Assembly: GCF_005222205.1 (NCBI RefSeq)
Contig: NZ_CP032345.1
Coordinates: 1,489,501-1,553,500 of the forward strand
Source of the DNA: Azospirillum brasilense
GTDB lineage: Bacteria; Pseudomonadota; Alphaproteobacteria; Azospirillales; Azospirillaceae
Length of the DNA: 64,000 nucleotides
Reading direction: 5' to 3'
Under the pieces are notes generated by a model that saw only the letters and a program-made list of their open reading frames with translations, was not told the origin of the DNA and searched no databases. The translations under genes were made by a program, and so were the position numbers. Below are positions 17,423 through 28,464 of this stretch, piece after piece (positions within the stretch are counted from its first letter, which is position 1; the number at the start of each line of letters is the position of its first letter).

Positions 17423-18565
17423 TCAGTCCTTCAGGTCTTCCCAAAGCTCCTTCACCTTGGCGAAGAAGCCTTCGGACTGCGGGTGCGAGCCTTCCTTGCC
17501 GGCGTTGTCGAACTCGCGCAGAAGCTCCTGCTGCTTCTTGGTCAGGTTGACCGGAGTCTCGACGACGGCCTGGATGTACATGTCGCCGCGCTGCTGGCTG
17601 CGCAGCACCGACATGCCCTTGCCCTTGATGCGGAACTGGTGGCCGGACTGGGTGCCGGGCGGCACCGTCACCTTGGTGCGGCTGCCCTCGATGGTCGGCA
17701 CCTCCACCGTGCCGCCCAGCGCCGCGGTGGTCATTGGGATCGGCACCCGGCAGTGGATGTTGGCGCCGTCGCGCTGGAAGATCGGGTGCGGCGCGATGGC
17801 CAGGAAGATGTAGAGGTCGCCCGGCGGCGCGCCGCGCAACCCCGCCTCGCCCTCGCCGGCCAGACGGATGCGGGTGCCGTCCTCCACGCCCGCGGGGATG
17901 TTGACCTGGAGGGTCTTCTCCTTGCGCAGGCGCCCGGCGCCGCCGCAGCTCTTGCAGGGGTCCTTGATGACGCGGCCCTGGCCGTGGCAGGCCGGGCAGG
18001 TGCGCTCGATGGTGAAGAAGCCCTGCTGGGCGCGCACCTTGCCGTGGCCCTGGCAGGTCGGGCAGGTGACCGGCTGGGTCCCCGCCGCCGCACCGGAGCC
18101 GCTGCAGGAGTCGCAGGCGACGGTGGAGGGGACGCGGACGTTGGCCGTGGTGCCCTTGAAGGCCTCCTCCAGCCCGATCTCCAGATTGTAGCGCAGATCC
18201 TGGCCGCGGCCCGACGCGGCACCGCCGCCGCGGCGCCCGCCCATGAATTCCCCGAACATCTCGTCGAAGATGTCGGCGAAGCCGCCGCCACCGCCGCCGA
18301 AATCGAAGCCGCCGAAGCCGCCGGCCCCGCCGCGCCCGTTCTCGAAGGCGCCGTGGCCGAAGCGGTCGTAGGCCGCGCGCTTCTGCTCGTCCTTCAGGAC
18401 GTCGTAGGCTTCGCTGATTTCCTTGAACTTGTGCTCGGCGTCCTTGTCACCCTGGTTGCGGTCCGGGTGATACTGCATCGCCATCTTGCGGTACGCTTTT
18501 TTGATCTCGTCCGCGCTGGCGCCCTTCGCCACCCCGAGCAGCTCGTAATAGTCCTGTTTCGCCAT
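17423..18565 (-). CDS. dnaJ: Chaperone DnaJ (Hsp40)
   Basis: 380 residues from ATG 18565. The J-domain (1-70) has the HPD tripeptide in [14 protein letters not shown] Gly/Phe-rich linker follows. The zinc domain has four CxxCxGxG repeats ([32 protein letters not shown]), and the C-terminal substrate-binding domains come last. It stimulates DnaK ATPase and delivers unfolded clients. It lies downstream of dnaK on the same strand, separated by 160 bp containing a strong hairpin, so expression is probably partly coupled with attenuation or an internal promoter. Confidence 0.98.
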   Translation of the reverse strand: MAKQDYYELLGVAKGASADEIKKAYRKMAMQYHPDRNQGDKDAEHKFKEISEAYDVLKDEQKRAAYDRFGHGAFENGRGGAGGFGGFDFGGGGGGFADIFDEMFGEFMGGRRGGGAASGRGQDLRYNLEIGLEEAFKGTTANVRVPSTVACDSCSGSGAAAGTQPVTCPTCQGHGKVRAQQGFFTIERTCPACHGQGRVIKDPCKSCGGAGRLRKEKTLQVNIPAGVEDGTRIRLAGEGEAGLRGAPPGDLYIFLAIAPHPIFQRDGANIHCRVPIPMTTAALGGTVEVPTIEGSRTKVTVPPGTQSGHQFRIKGKGMSVLRSQQRGDMYIQAVVETPVNLTKKQQELLREFDNAGKEGSHPQSEGFFAKVKELWEDLKD

Positions 18566-18678
18566 GGGCCCCGACCGCCTTCACATACAATAGACCAATC
18601 ATATCTCCGGCCCGCCACCGCAGGACGGATGACGGGCCGGACGATACTGCATGGCGCCGGGTTCTCCCGGCTGTGACA

Positions 18679-18716
18679 CCGGAGGCAACGGGCGGCTGCC
18701 CAACGATTGCCTCCGG
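18679..18716 (-). terminator. Stem-loop between dnaK and dnaJ
   Basis: Perfect 10-bp arms CCGGAGGCAA/TTGCCTCCGG (18679-18688, 18707-18716) lie 11 bp after the dnaK stop, with an inner GGGC/GCCC (18690-18693, 18698-18701). No U-run follows, so it may slow exonucleases or attenuate rather than fully terminate, giving dnaK mRNA excess over dnaJ. Confidence 0.6.
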
Positions 18717-18726
18717 TTCCGAACGC

Positions 18727-20646
<1,920 letters not shown>

Positions 20647-20756
20647 GTTCAGCCTCTGTTGTTCGGCAGATGCGTGGCGGCCCGTTTGGTCCGGCACCGC
20701 CGCGATCCCCTTGGGGTCGGTGGAACGGTTGGGTGGATTCACGTCTGTCGCCGGAG

Positions 20757-20785
20757 ATATAGGCAGGTGCGTTTCGGGCTGCAAC
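20757..20785 (-). promoter_or_regulatory. Candidate RpoH (sigma-32) promoter of dnaK
   Basis: On the minus strand GTTG (20782-20785) and CCTATAT (20757-20763) are separated by 18 bp. The alphaproteobacterial heat-shock consensus is CTTG-N17/18-CYTATNT, so the -10 fits fully and the -35 differs at one base. The distance to the dnaK ATG, about 110 bp, is reasonable. Confidence 0.6.
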
Positions 20786-20993
20786 GTCCTGGTCATTCCG
20801 CCAACCGTCAAAAGACCAAAAGGTGGCGTGCACGCCGGGACATATCGTCGCGCCTGCGGCTTCGCGCCGCAAGTGAATACCGGGGTATTCAGAAGCATAA
20901 GGCGTGCAGCCAACCTCCTTCGCCGCCCCAATGCCCCGGAAGCGCTCTGTTACAGGGCTTTAACACAAGCAAAACCCCCGCAACCCAGCCATG

Positions 20994-21009
20994 TTAACTT
21001 TTCATTAAC
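20994..21009. promoter_or_regulatory. Consensus CtrA box upstream of a small gene and dnaK
   Basis: TTAA-CTTTTCA-TTAAC matches the CtrA consensus TTAA-N7-TTAAC exactly. It lies 188 bp before the small gene at 21197 and 350 bp upstream of dnaK, in an AT-rich stretch. Which gene it controls is unclear. Confidence 0.5.
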
Positions 21010-21196
21010 AAGTAATGGTGTGCATTATTGCGCACAATCAATTGCCGGTTGCCTTGTTTCTTTGTTGTCCGAAGATTCTAATAGTGGAGAATCGAAGGAA
21101 ATATGATATATCCCTCGGTGGTAAGGGGGCCGCTCTTGCTCGCAGGTATGGCTTTCCGAAGCGGGACCGTGTGCAGCATTCCATAGGGGGATCAAG

Positions 21197-21400
21197 ATGA
21201 TGGATGAACGGCGCGACATGGCTCTGGCCATCAAGTCCTGCCTCGACAGCCTTATGGACGACGCGACGAAGTGCGACCTGGACGATCTGGCGCGCTTCAT
21301 CAGCCTCGCCGCCCTGGCGGCGGAGGAGGCGGCCATGGCCTTTGATCCGAAGGCGGCGCAGTTGAAGGCCTTGATGTCCGGCGGCGCCGGCCATTGCTGA
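21197..21400 (+). CDS. Small protein of unknown function
   Basis: 67 residues from ATG 21197, with a good ribosome site (AGGGGGATCAAG); the codon immediately after is also ATG. The sequence MMDERRDMALAIKSCLDSLM then DDLARFISLAALAAEEA suggests two amphipathic helices and no membrane segment. No family is recognised. The AT-rich leader holds a consensus CtrA box. It is divergent from dnaK. The ribosome site and codon bias make it likely to be real. Confidence 0.6.
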   Translation: MMDERRDMALAIKSCLDSLMDDATKCDLDDLARFISLAALAAEEAAMAFDPKAAQLKALMSGGAGHC

Positions 21401-21450
21401 CCGCTGGCACCCCGACCGCCGGCACCCCGACCGCCGGCACCCTGGCCGCC
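21399..21450. repeat. 15-bp tandem repeat, about 3.5 units
   Basis: Units of the form GACCGCCGGCACCCC are repeated three times with one or two changes, plus a partial copy, starting at the stop codon of the small gene. No gene is seen here. Confidence 0.6.
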
Positions 21451-21509
21451 TGAGCGGGTGGGCGTCCGAACCGGCGCGGGAACGCCGGGGACGCCGCGCC
21501 CGACCAATC

Positions 21510-21545
21510 AGGCCGGACACGAGGCCGGACACTAGGCCGGAAACG
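21510..21545. repeat. 12-bp tandem repeat, three units
   Basis: AGGCCGGACACG, AGGCCGGACACT and AGGCCGGAAACG lie head to tail just before a terminator. Confidence 0.6.
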
Positions 21546-21573
21546 AAAAAGCCGCCCTCGACGGGGCGGCTTT
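21546..21573. terminator. Bidirectional rho-independent terminator
   Basis: The stem GCCGCCC/GGGCGGC (21551-21557, 21564-21570) is flanked by five A on the left and TTT on the right. On the minus strand it is followed by TTTTTCGTTTCC and lies 27 bp after the stop of the gene at 21601. Confidence 0.75.
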
Positions 21574-21600
21574 CCTGTTTCCGGACGCGTCCCGAAGCCC

Positions 21601-22116
21601 TTACAGGATCTCCGCCGCGCGGATCGCCCCGTCGAGCAGGGCCAGCGTGTCGGCGCAGGACTCGTCCCCGTCCATGACCATGGGCAGGCGGTAGCTGAAC
21701 ATGGCCGCCGCCGCCTTGCCGTCCCGCTCCGCCCCGACCAGCCAGAGATAATGGGCGTCGGTGCCGCCGTCCTCCTCCGTCATCATCACCGCCTGGGCCA
21801 GGACACCGTCGTCGCCCCAGGGCTCGACGATGCGGTCGCTGGCGCGCTGGTCGTCGGGGCGCACGAAGCGCAGCGCCATCTCGCGCAGCACCGCCACGGC
21901 GCCGTCCGGCCCGTCCTTCGGCGCCACCCGGTCGGTGACCAGCCGCAGCACGCCTCCCGCCGGGGTCGGCGGGTGGAAGGCGGCCACGGCGTGGCCCTCA
22001 TGCTCCTCCACCTCCGGGCGCCAGCCGTCCGGCAGCCGGAACCGCACCACCCCTTCCCATTCCACGCTGTGGCCCGCATCGTTGCCAACGCTGTGGCCGT
22101 CCTGTCCGCCCGTCAC
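21601..22116 (-). CDS. Conserved-looking protein of unknown function
   Basis: 171 residues from GTG 22116, chosen because AGGGGAG lies six bases upstream; the open frame extends further but would overlap the divergent gene at 22211. The protein is acidic with no signal peptide or membrane segment: GVVRFRLPDGWRPEVEEHEG, then VLREMALRFVRP, and a C-terminal MDGDESCADTLALLDGAIRA. It resembles small proteins that estimate or bind a substrate in a beta-sheet fold, but no family could be named. Confidence 0.6.
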   Translation of the reverse strand: MTGGQDGHSVGNDAGHSVEWEGVVRFRLPDGWRPEVEEHEGHAVAAFHPPTPAGGVLRLVTDRVAPKDGPDGAVAVLREMALRFVRPDDQRASDRIVEPWGDDGVLAQAVMMTEEDGGTDAHYLWLVGAERDGKAAAAMFSYRLPMVMDGDESCADTLALLDGAIRAAEIL

Positions 22117-22210
22117 GGCATTCTCCCCTAGATCCTGTGACGGCACTTTAGGCCGAAGCGCCGGCGAATCCAGCCTTGATCGCGGCCCACCGAGCCACCA
22201 TGGTTCGGCG

Positions 22211-23092
22211 ATGATCATTTCCGCCAGCTACAAGACGGACATCCCCGCCTTCTACGGGCGCTGGTTCCTGAACCGGCTGGAGGCCGGGCACTGCCGCATG
22301 GTCAACCCCTACGGCGGCCAGACCTACCGGGTCGGGCTGACCCGCGCGGTGGTCGACGGCTTCGTCTTTTGGACCAAGAATCTCGGCCCCTTCCTGCCGG
22401 CGCTGGAGGAGGTGTCGGAGCGCGGCTTTCCCTTCGTCGTCCAGTACAGCATCACCGGCCTGCCGGCCGCTCTGGAACGCTCCGTCCCCGACGCGGAGCG
22501 CGCGGTGGAGCATATGGCCCGGTTGCGCGACCGCTGGGGGCCGCGCGCCGCCGTCTGGCGCTACGACCCCATCGTGACGGCAGACGCCACGCCGCCGTCC
22601 TGGCACCGCGAGACCTTCGCCCGGCTGGCCGGCCGGATGCGCGGCCTGTCCGACGAGGCGGTGGTGTCCTTCCTCCAGCCCTACCGCAAGACGGCGCGCA
22701 ACCTGGACGCCGCCGGCGTGCCCTGGCGCGACCCGGACCCGGAGAAGAAGCGCGCCCTGCTGGCCGATCTCGCCGCCATCGCCGCGGACCATGGCATGGC
22801 GCTGACGCTGTGCACCCAGCCGGAACTGGCCGGTGTTCCCGGCACGGCGCCGGCCCGCTGCGTCGACGCGCAACGGCTGTCCGACGTCGCCGGGCGGCCC
22901 GTCGCCGCCAGGGAAAAGGGCAATCGGCCGGGCTGCCTGTGCGCGGAAAGCCGCGACATCGGGGATTACGACACTTGCCCGCACGGCTGCGTCTACTGCT
23001 ACGCCGTCGCCAATCGCGCCACCGCGCAGCGGCGCTTCGCCGCCCACGACCCGGCGGGGGAGTTCCTGTTCTCGAGGGAACGGGAGGGGTAA
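22211..23092 (+). CDS. DUF1848-type protein with C-terminal cysteine cluster
   Basis: 293 residues from ATG 22211. The start MIISASYKTDIPAFYGRWF and segments VFWTKNLGPFLPALEEV, VVQYSITGLP and VWRYDPIV match the DUF1848 family, a TIM-barrel-like radical-SAM-related group. The C-terminus has CPHGCVYCYA (CxxxCxxC) plus further cysteines (CLCAESRDIGDYDTC), a probable Fe-S site. Function is not established. It shares a divergent spacer with the unknown gene at 21601. Confidence 0.75.
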   Translation: MIISASYKTDIPAFYGRWFLNRLEAGHCRMVNPYGGQTYRVGLTRAVVDGFVFWTKNLGPFLPALEEVSERGFPFVVQYSITGLPAALERSVPDAERAVEHMARLRDRWGPRAAVWRYDPIVTADATPPSWHRETFARLAGRMRGLSDEAVVSFLQPYRKTARNLDAAGVPWRDPDPEKKRALLADLAAIAADHGMALTLCTQPELAGVPGTAPARCVDAQRLSDVAGRPVAAREKGNRPGCLCAESRDIGDYDTCPHGCVYCYAVANRATAQRRFAAHDPAGEFLFSREREG

Positions 23093-23126
23093 GGCTCCCC
23101 AGCCCGCCGTCTCGGCGCCTTCCCGG

Positions 23127-23492
23127 TTACGGGCAGACCTTCTTCACGGTCTCGACCAGCTTGTCCGGGTTGAAGGGCTTGACCAGCCAGCCGGTGGCCC
23201 CGGCCTCGCGGCCGGCGGTCTTCTTGGCGGGGTCGGCCTCGGTGGTCAGCAGCAGGACGGGGGTGGCGCGGTTGAGCGCGCTGCCGCGGATGGCCCGGGT
23301 CAGGGCCAGACCGTCCATGCCCGGCATGTTCAGGTCGGTGATGATGCAGTCGAACTTCTGCCGGTTGACCTCCGCCAGACCGGCGGTGCCGTCCGCCGCC
23401 TCGGTGACGCCGTAGCCGGCGTTGCGCAGCGTGAAGGCGACCATGTCGCGGATGGTCTTGGAGTCGTCGACGGTCAGAATGGTCTTGGCCAC
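23127..23492 (-). CDS. Single-domain CheY-like response regulator
   Basis: 121 residues from GTG 23492, with AGGGAACC upstream; the longer open frame has no support. The REC domain has TVDDSKTIRDM (acidic pair), phospho-acceptor Asp in CIITDLNMPGMDGL, Thr in LLLTTEAD, and the conserved Lys in GWLVKPF. There is no output domain. It resembles chemotaxis CheY or stand-alone relay regulators. It is not in a che operon here; a Cache chemoreceptor lies 5 kb away. It is adjacent to grpE on the same strand with a 268-bp gap in which no gene is seen. Confidence 0.88.
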   Translation of the reverse strand: MAKTILTVDDSKTIRDMVAFTLRNAGYGVTEAADGTAGLAEVNRQKFDCIITDLNMPGMDGLALTRAIRGSALNRATPVLLLTTEADPAKKTAGREAGATGWLVKPFNPDKLVETVKKVCP

Positions 23493-23760
23493 GGGTCCGG
23501 TTCCCTGAATGAGCGGCCGCCCGGAATGGGCAATTCCTGGGGCGCCGCGAGACTCCCCGACGCGAACCGGGGTTCCGATGCGAATAGGCGAAGGACTCTC
23601 CCGGCGCAAGCCCTTCGGTACGCAAAGGATCGCGGGCGGATGCCCTTCGTGAGGCGGCAGCACGAAAAAAAGCGGCGCGCCGGACCATGCCGCCGCGCCG
23701 CCGCAAGAGACGTGCCGCCTGCCGTCCCGAGGGAGGCCAGGCCATCCGTCCGGAGAACGG

Positions 23761-24384
23761 TCAGGCTTTCGTATCGACGTGCTGGCCGCCCATCTCGTGA
23801 GGACCGGCCTTGGCAACGCCCACCATGGCCTCGCGCAGCAGGCGGCCGTGGATGGTGTAGCCGGGCTGGAGCACCTGCACGACGGTGCCGGCGGGCTTGC
23901 CGGTGTTGTCGATCTCGAACATCACCTGATGGAAGTTCGGGTCGAACAGTTCGCCGGTCGGGTCGATCTTCTTGATGCCCGCACGCTCGAAGGCGGAGAT
24001 GAGCTGGCGCTCCGTCGCTTCCACACCAACGGAGAGGCCCTTCAGCACGTCGTCGTTCTCGCGGCCCTCGGCGGGGACGGCCTCCAGCGCGCGGCGCAGG
24101 TTGTCGGCCACCGTCACCAGTTCCTTGGCGAAGCTGGACACGGCGAACTTGCTGGCGTCCTCGCGGTCGCGCTGGGCGCGGCGGCGGGTGTTCTCCACCT
24201 CGGCCATCTGGCGCAGGAGCTGGTCCTTCAGGCTGGCGACCTCGGCCTCAAGCTGGGCCACGCGATCCCCGGCACCGGCGTCCGCGGCCTTGTCCTGGGC
24301 GGCCTTCTCTTGGGCGGCCTTGTCCTGGACGGCTTCGGTCTGCTCCACCTCGGCTTCGGCGGGCTTGTTCTGCTCTTCGCTCAT
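23761..24384 (-). CDS. grpE: Nucleotide exchange factor GrpE
   Basis: 207 residues from ATG 24384. The N-terminus is charged and coiled-coil (repeated KAAQEKAAQDKAA; AQLEAEVASLKDQLLRQMAEVENTRRR). The beta-wing domain carries the family signature with FDPNFHQVMF and VLQPGYTIHGRLLREAMVGVAK. It releases ADP from DnaK. It is downstream of hrcA on the same strand, 63 bp apart, the usual hrcA-grpE order. Confidence 0.97.
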   Translation of the reverse strand: MSEEQNKPAEAEVEQTEAVQDKAAQEKAAQDKAADAGAGDRVAQLEAEVASLKDQLLRQMAEVENTRRRAQRDREDASKFAVSSFAKELVTVADNLRRALEAVPAEGRENDDVLKGLSVGVEATERQLISAFERAGIKKIDPTGELFDPNFHQVMFEIDNTGKPAGTVVQVLQPGYTIHGRLLREAMVGVAKAGPHEMGGQHVDTKA

Positions 24385-24447
24385 GGCTCTCTCGTTGTCG
24401 TCTCTGGTCGTCGTCTGGTGGTGGGTGGAAGCGTTGCCAAGCCGTCG

Positions 24448-25488
24448 TCACCCGACAAGGCGGCTGATGACCTTGGCTGTATAATCCACAAGCGGGATGA
24501 TCCGGGCATAATTGATGCGGGTCGGGCCGATCACGCCGATGGCCCCGATCACCTGCTCGCGGCTGTTCTGGAACGGCGAGATGATCAGCGAACAGCCGGA
24601 ATGGCCGAACAGCACATTCTCCGCGCCGATGAAGATCTGCACCCCGTCGCCCTTCCCGGTGGCGTCGAGCAGGCGCAGCATGGTCTCCTTGGTCTCCAGC
24701 GCCTCGAACAGGGCGCGCACGCGCTCCAGGTCCGACAGGGCGGTGACGTCCTCCAGCAGCTTCGCCTGGCCGCGCACGATGAGCTGGCCGCTGTTCTGCC
24801 CGCCGCTGCCCGCCCAGGTGGCGAGTCCGGCGGAGACCACGCGCTGCGACAATTCGTCCAGCTCGGTCTTCTGGTCCTCGATCTCGCGCAGCACGGCCTG
24901 CCGCGCCTCGTCCAGCGTGCGGCCGACCAGCTTCGCGCTGAGGAAGTTCGACACCATCTGCAGCGTCGCGGCGGGCACGCCCACCGGCACCTCGATGACG
25001 CGGTTCTCGACCAGCCCGTCCTCGTTGACCAGCACGACCAGCGCGCGGCCGGGGGCCAGCGAGACGAACTCGATGTGCTTCAGCGGCCGGTCGGTCTTCG
25101 GCGCCACCACCAGCCCGGCGCAGTGCGACAGGCCGGACAGCAGGGTGGACGCCTCGCCCAGCACGTCCTGCAGCGACCGCCCGGAGGAGGCGCATTTCGC
25201 CTCGATGGAGCCGCGCTCGTCCTCGCTCAGGCTGCCGATCTCCAGCAGGCCGTTGACGAACAGGCGCAGCCCCGCCTCGGTCGGGATGCGGCCGGCGGAG
25301 GTGTGGGGGGCGTAGAGCAGCCCTTGCTCCTCCAGGTCGGCCATGACGTTGCGGATGGTCGCGGGCGACAGGGCCATGCCGAGCCTCCGCGAGATCGTGC
25401 GCGAGCCCACCGGCTCGCCGGTCGCCACATAGGCGTCGACGATCAGCCGGAAGATCTCGCGGGACCGTTGGTTCAGCTCGGTGATCAT
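24448..25488 (-). CDS. hrcA: Heat-inducible transcription repressor HrcA
   Basis: 346 residues from ATG 25488. The winged-helix N-terminus has [35 protein letters not shown]. The GAF-like middle and the conserved C-terminal [21 protein letters not shown] are intact. HrcA represses groESL and similar operons through CIRCE operators. No CIRCE (TTAGCACTC-N9-GAGTGCTAA) was seen in this window, so its targets are elsewhere, while dnaK here looks RpoH-driven. It is divergent from rph. Confidence 0.97.
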   Translation of the reverse strand: MITELNQRSREIFRLIVDAYVATGEPVGSRTISRRLGMALSPATIRNVMADLEEQGLLYAPHTSAGRIPTEAGLRLFVNGLLEIGSLSEDERGSIEAKCASSGRSLQDVLGEASTLLSGLSHCAGLVVAPKTDRPLKHIEFVSLAPGRALVVLVNEDGLVENRVIEVPVGVPAATLQMVSNFLSAKLVGRTLDEARQAVLREIEDQKTELDELSQRVVSAGLATWAGSGGQNSGQLIVRGQAKLLEDVTALSDLERVRALFEALETKETMLRLLDATGKGDGVQIFIGAENVLFGHSGCSLIISPFQNSREQVIGAIGVIGPTRINYARIIPLVDYTAKVISRLVG

Positions 25489-25652
25489 GGCGGGGCGGGG
25501 ACCGGACGATGCTGTTGGGGCACGGAAAGGGGCGTCCCGAATTTAGGCAGGTGTCACCGCCGAATCAACGTGCGCCCCGGTTGCGCGCTGGACGGCGGGG
25601 GCATCGGGCGCTAGCTTGCCGCCGATTTCAACAGATTCGCGGATCATGCCCG

Positions 25653-26372
<720 letters not shown>

Positions 26373-26387
26373 AGGCGCGGTTGCGGA

Positions 26388-26493
26388 TTGCCCCCACCCT
26401 CCCGCTTCGCGGGTCCCTCCCTCCCCCGCTCTCGCAGGGGAGGGCCGATTTCCCCTCCCCTGCGAGAGCGGGGGAGGGTCAGGGTGGGGGCAA
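26388..26493. repeat. Large intergenic palindrome (copy C of the CCCTC/GAGGG family)
   Basis: Outer arms TTGCCCCCACCCT/AGGGTGGGGGCAA and an inner 26-bp perfect arm pair around CCCCTGCGAGAGCGGGGG fill most of the 147 bp between rph and rdgB. It can form one long hairpin in RNA or DNA. The arms also give partial matches to the palindromes at 13.3, 40.0, 47.6 and 56.4 kb. Confidence 0.7.
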
Positions 26494-26519
26494 CGGTTTG
26501 TGACAGAAGGAACCCTCCC

Positions 26520-27122
26520 ATGACCACGCCTCCCCGCCGCTTCACGGGCGGCACGCTGGTGATCGCCAGCCACAACAAGGGCAAGGTCCGCGAGATCGCG
26601 GCGCTGCTCGGCCCCTACGCCGCCTCCTTCGTGTCCGCGGGCGAGCTTGGCCTGCCGGAGCCGGAGGAGACGGGCACCACCTTCATTGAGAACGCCGAGC
26701 TGAAGGCCCTGGCCGCCGCCAAGGCCGGCCATGTCGCGCTGGCCGACGACAGCGGGATGGTGGTGCCGGCGCTGAACGGCGATCCGGGCATCTACTCCGC
26801 TCGCTGGGCCGGTCCGGGCAAGGACTTCCAGATGGCCATGGGCAAGGTCGAGGACGGGCTGAAGGGCCAGACCGACCGCAGCGCCTGGTTCGTCTGCGCC
26901 CTGTCGCTCGCCTGGCCGGACGGCCATGTCGAGACGGTGGAAGGCCGCTGCCCCGGCACGCTGGTCTGGCCGCCGCGCGGCGCGCATGGTTTCGGTTACG
27001 ATCCGATGTTCAAACCGGATGGCTACGACATCACCTTCGGCGAGATGGACCCGGCCAGGAAGCACGAGATGAGCCACCGGGCCGACGCCTTCCGCCAGCT
27101 TGTGGAGCGATGCTTCAAGTGA
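26520..27122 (+). CDS. rdgB: Non-canonical purine NTP pyrophosphatase (Ham1/RdgB)
   Basis: 200 residues from ATG 26520. Signature segments are [46 protein letters not shown] and HGFGYDPMF. It hydrolyses ITP, dITP and XTP to monophosphates, keeping deaminated purines out of nucleic acids. It overlaps the hemW start by 13 bp, so the two are co-translated. Confidence 0.97.
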   Translation: MTTPPRRFTGGTLVIASHNKGKVREIAALLGPYAASFVSAGELGLPEPEETGTTFIENAELKALAAAKAGHVALADDSGMVVPALNGDPGIYSARWAGPGKDFQMAMGKVEDGLKGQTDRSAWFVCALSLAWPDGHVETVEGRCPGTLVWPPRGAHGFGYDPMFKPDGYDITFGEMDPARKHEMSHRADAFRQLVERCFK

Positions 27123-28276
27123 TTCCTGATCCTGGCTTCGGGATCTACATCCACTGGCCCTTCTGCAAGGCGAAGTGCCCGTACTGCGACTTCAACAGCC
27201 ACGTCCGCGACCGGGTCGAGCATGGCCGCTGGCGCGCCGCGCTGGTGCGGGAGCTGGATCATTACGCGGACGCAACGCCCGGCCGCCGGGTCACCTCGGT
27301 CTTCTTCGGGGGCGGCACGCCGTCGCTGATGGAGCCGGCGACGGTCGGCGCGGTGCTGGAGCGCATCGCCGCCCGCTGGACGGTGGGCGACGACCTGGAG
27401 GTGTCGCTGGAGGCCAACCCGACCTCGGTCGAGGCGGACAAGTTCCGCGCCTTCCGCGCCGCCGGGGTCAATCGGCTGTCGATGGGCATCCAGGCGCTGG
27501 ACGACGCCGCTCTGAGGTTCCTCGGCCGCCAGCACAGCGCGGCGGAGGCGACCGGCGCCATCGCGCTGGCCGCCAGCACCTTCCCCCGCTTCAGCTTCGA
27601 CCTGATCTACGCCCGCCCCGGCCAGTCCGTCGCGGCGTGGGAGGCGGAGCTGACCCGCGCGCTGGACCATGCGGTCGGTCACCTGTCGGTCTATCAGCTG
27701 ACCATCGAGGAGGGCACGGCCTTCTTCCCCCTGCACGCGCGGGGCGATCTGGTGCTGCCCGACGAGGATCTGGCCGGCGACCTCTACGAGGCGACGCAGA
27801 GCCTGCTCGACCGCGCCGGGCTGCCCGCCTACGAGATCTCCAACCACGCCCGGCCCGGCGAGGAGAGCCGCCACAACCTGACCTACTGGCGCTACGGCGA
27901 TTACGTCGGCGTCGGTCCCGGCGCCCATGGCCGGCTGACCCTGGACGGCGAGAAATTCGCCACCCGCGCCCACCGCGCCCCGGAAATCTGGCTGGAGCGG
28001 GTGGAGCGCGACGGCCACGGCGCCGCCGCGCCCGAACCGGTCGCCCGCGAGTCGCGCGGGTCGGAGCTGATGATGATGGGGCTGCGCCTGCGCGAGGGGG
28101 TGGCCCGCGCCCGGCTGGTCGAGGAGACGGGCCGCGACCTCGACGGGCTGGTCGATCCCGCGGCGCTGGAGCGTCTGGTGGCCGGCGGATTCCTGGAGGT
28201 CGGCAAGGACACGTTGCGCGCCACGCACGAGGGGCGGCAGCGGTTGAACGCCGTGCTGGGGGCTCTTCTGGCCTGA
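27110..28276 (+). CDS. hemW: Radical SAM heme chaperone HemW
   Basis: 388 residues from ATG 27110, overlapping rdgB by 13 bp. The radical SAM cluster is [18 protein letters not shown] (CxxxCxxC with an additional Cys context typical of HemW), with [10 protein letters not shown] for SAM binding and a C-terminal HemW domain ([20 protein letters not shown]). The HNxxYW motif separates HemW from true HemN coproporphyrinogen oxidase. It transfers heme to respiratory enzymes. Confidence 0.93.
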   Translation: MLQVIPDPGFGIYIHWPFCKAKCPYCDFNSHVRDRVEHGRWRAALVRELDHYADATPGRRVTSVFFGGGTPSLMEPATVGAVLERIAARWTVGDDLEVSLEANPTSVEADKFRAFRAAGVNRLSMGIQALDDAALRFLGRQHSAAEATGAIALAASTFPRFSFDLIYARPGQSVAAWEAELTRALDHAVGHLSVYQLTIEEGTAFFPLHARGDLVLPDEDLAGDLYEATQSLLDRAGLPAYEISNHARPGEESRHNLTYWRYGDYVGVGPGAHGRLTLDGEKFATRAHRAPEIWLERVERDGHGAAAPEPVARESRGSELMMMGLRLREGVARARLVEETGRDLDGLVDPAALERLVAGGFLEVGKDTLRATHEGRQRLNAVLGALLA

Positions 28277-28338
28277 CCGCGCCAATACCCGGAAACGTGG
28301 TGTGACAAAGGCGCCCAGTGCCCGGGGCGCCCCGCATT

Positions 28339-28358
28339 CTTATACGTCCGTTTATAAG
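28339..28358. promoter_or_regulatory. Short dyad upstream of the chemoreceptor gene
   Basis: CTTATA (28339-28344) and TATAAG (28353-28358) form an inverted repeat with an 8-bp spacer, 107 bp before the chemoreceptor ATG. It is a possible operator or promoter element; the function is a guess. Confidence 0.3.
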
Positions 28359-28464
28359 TTTCCTGTGACTGTCGGCCATCCTTGGGGTCCCGGTTAAGAC
28401 AAGGGCAAACAACCGTCGCTTGCCGGGACGCGGGAAAGGGCAGACAGTTTCAGGCAGACATCCC

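Noticed and set aside
21399..21545. Short tandem repeats as phase-variable coding repeats
   Set aside because: They lie after the stop codon of the small gene and before a terminator; no frame uses them.
24448..25500. CIRCE operator near hrcA
   Set aside because: TTAGCACTC-N9-GAGTGCTAA was looked for around hrcA, grpE and dnaK and not found.
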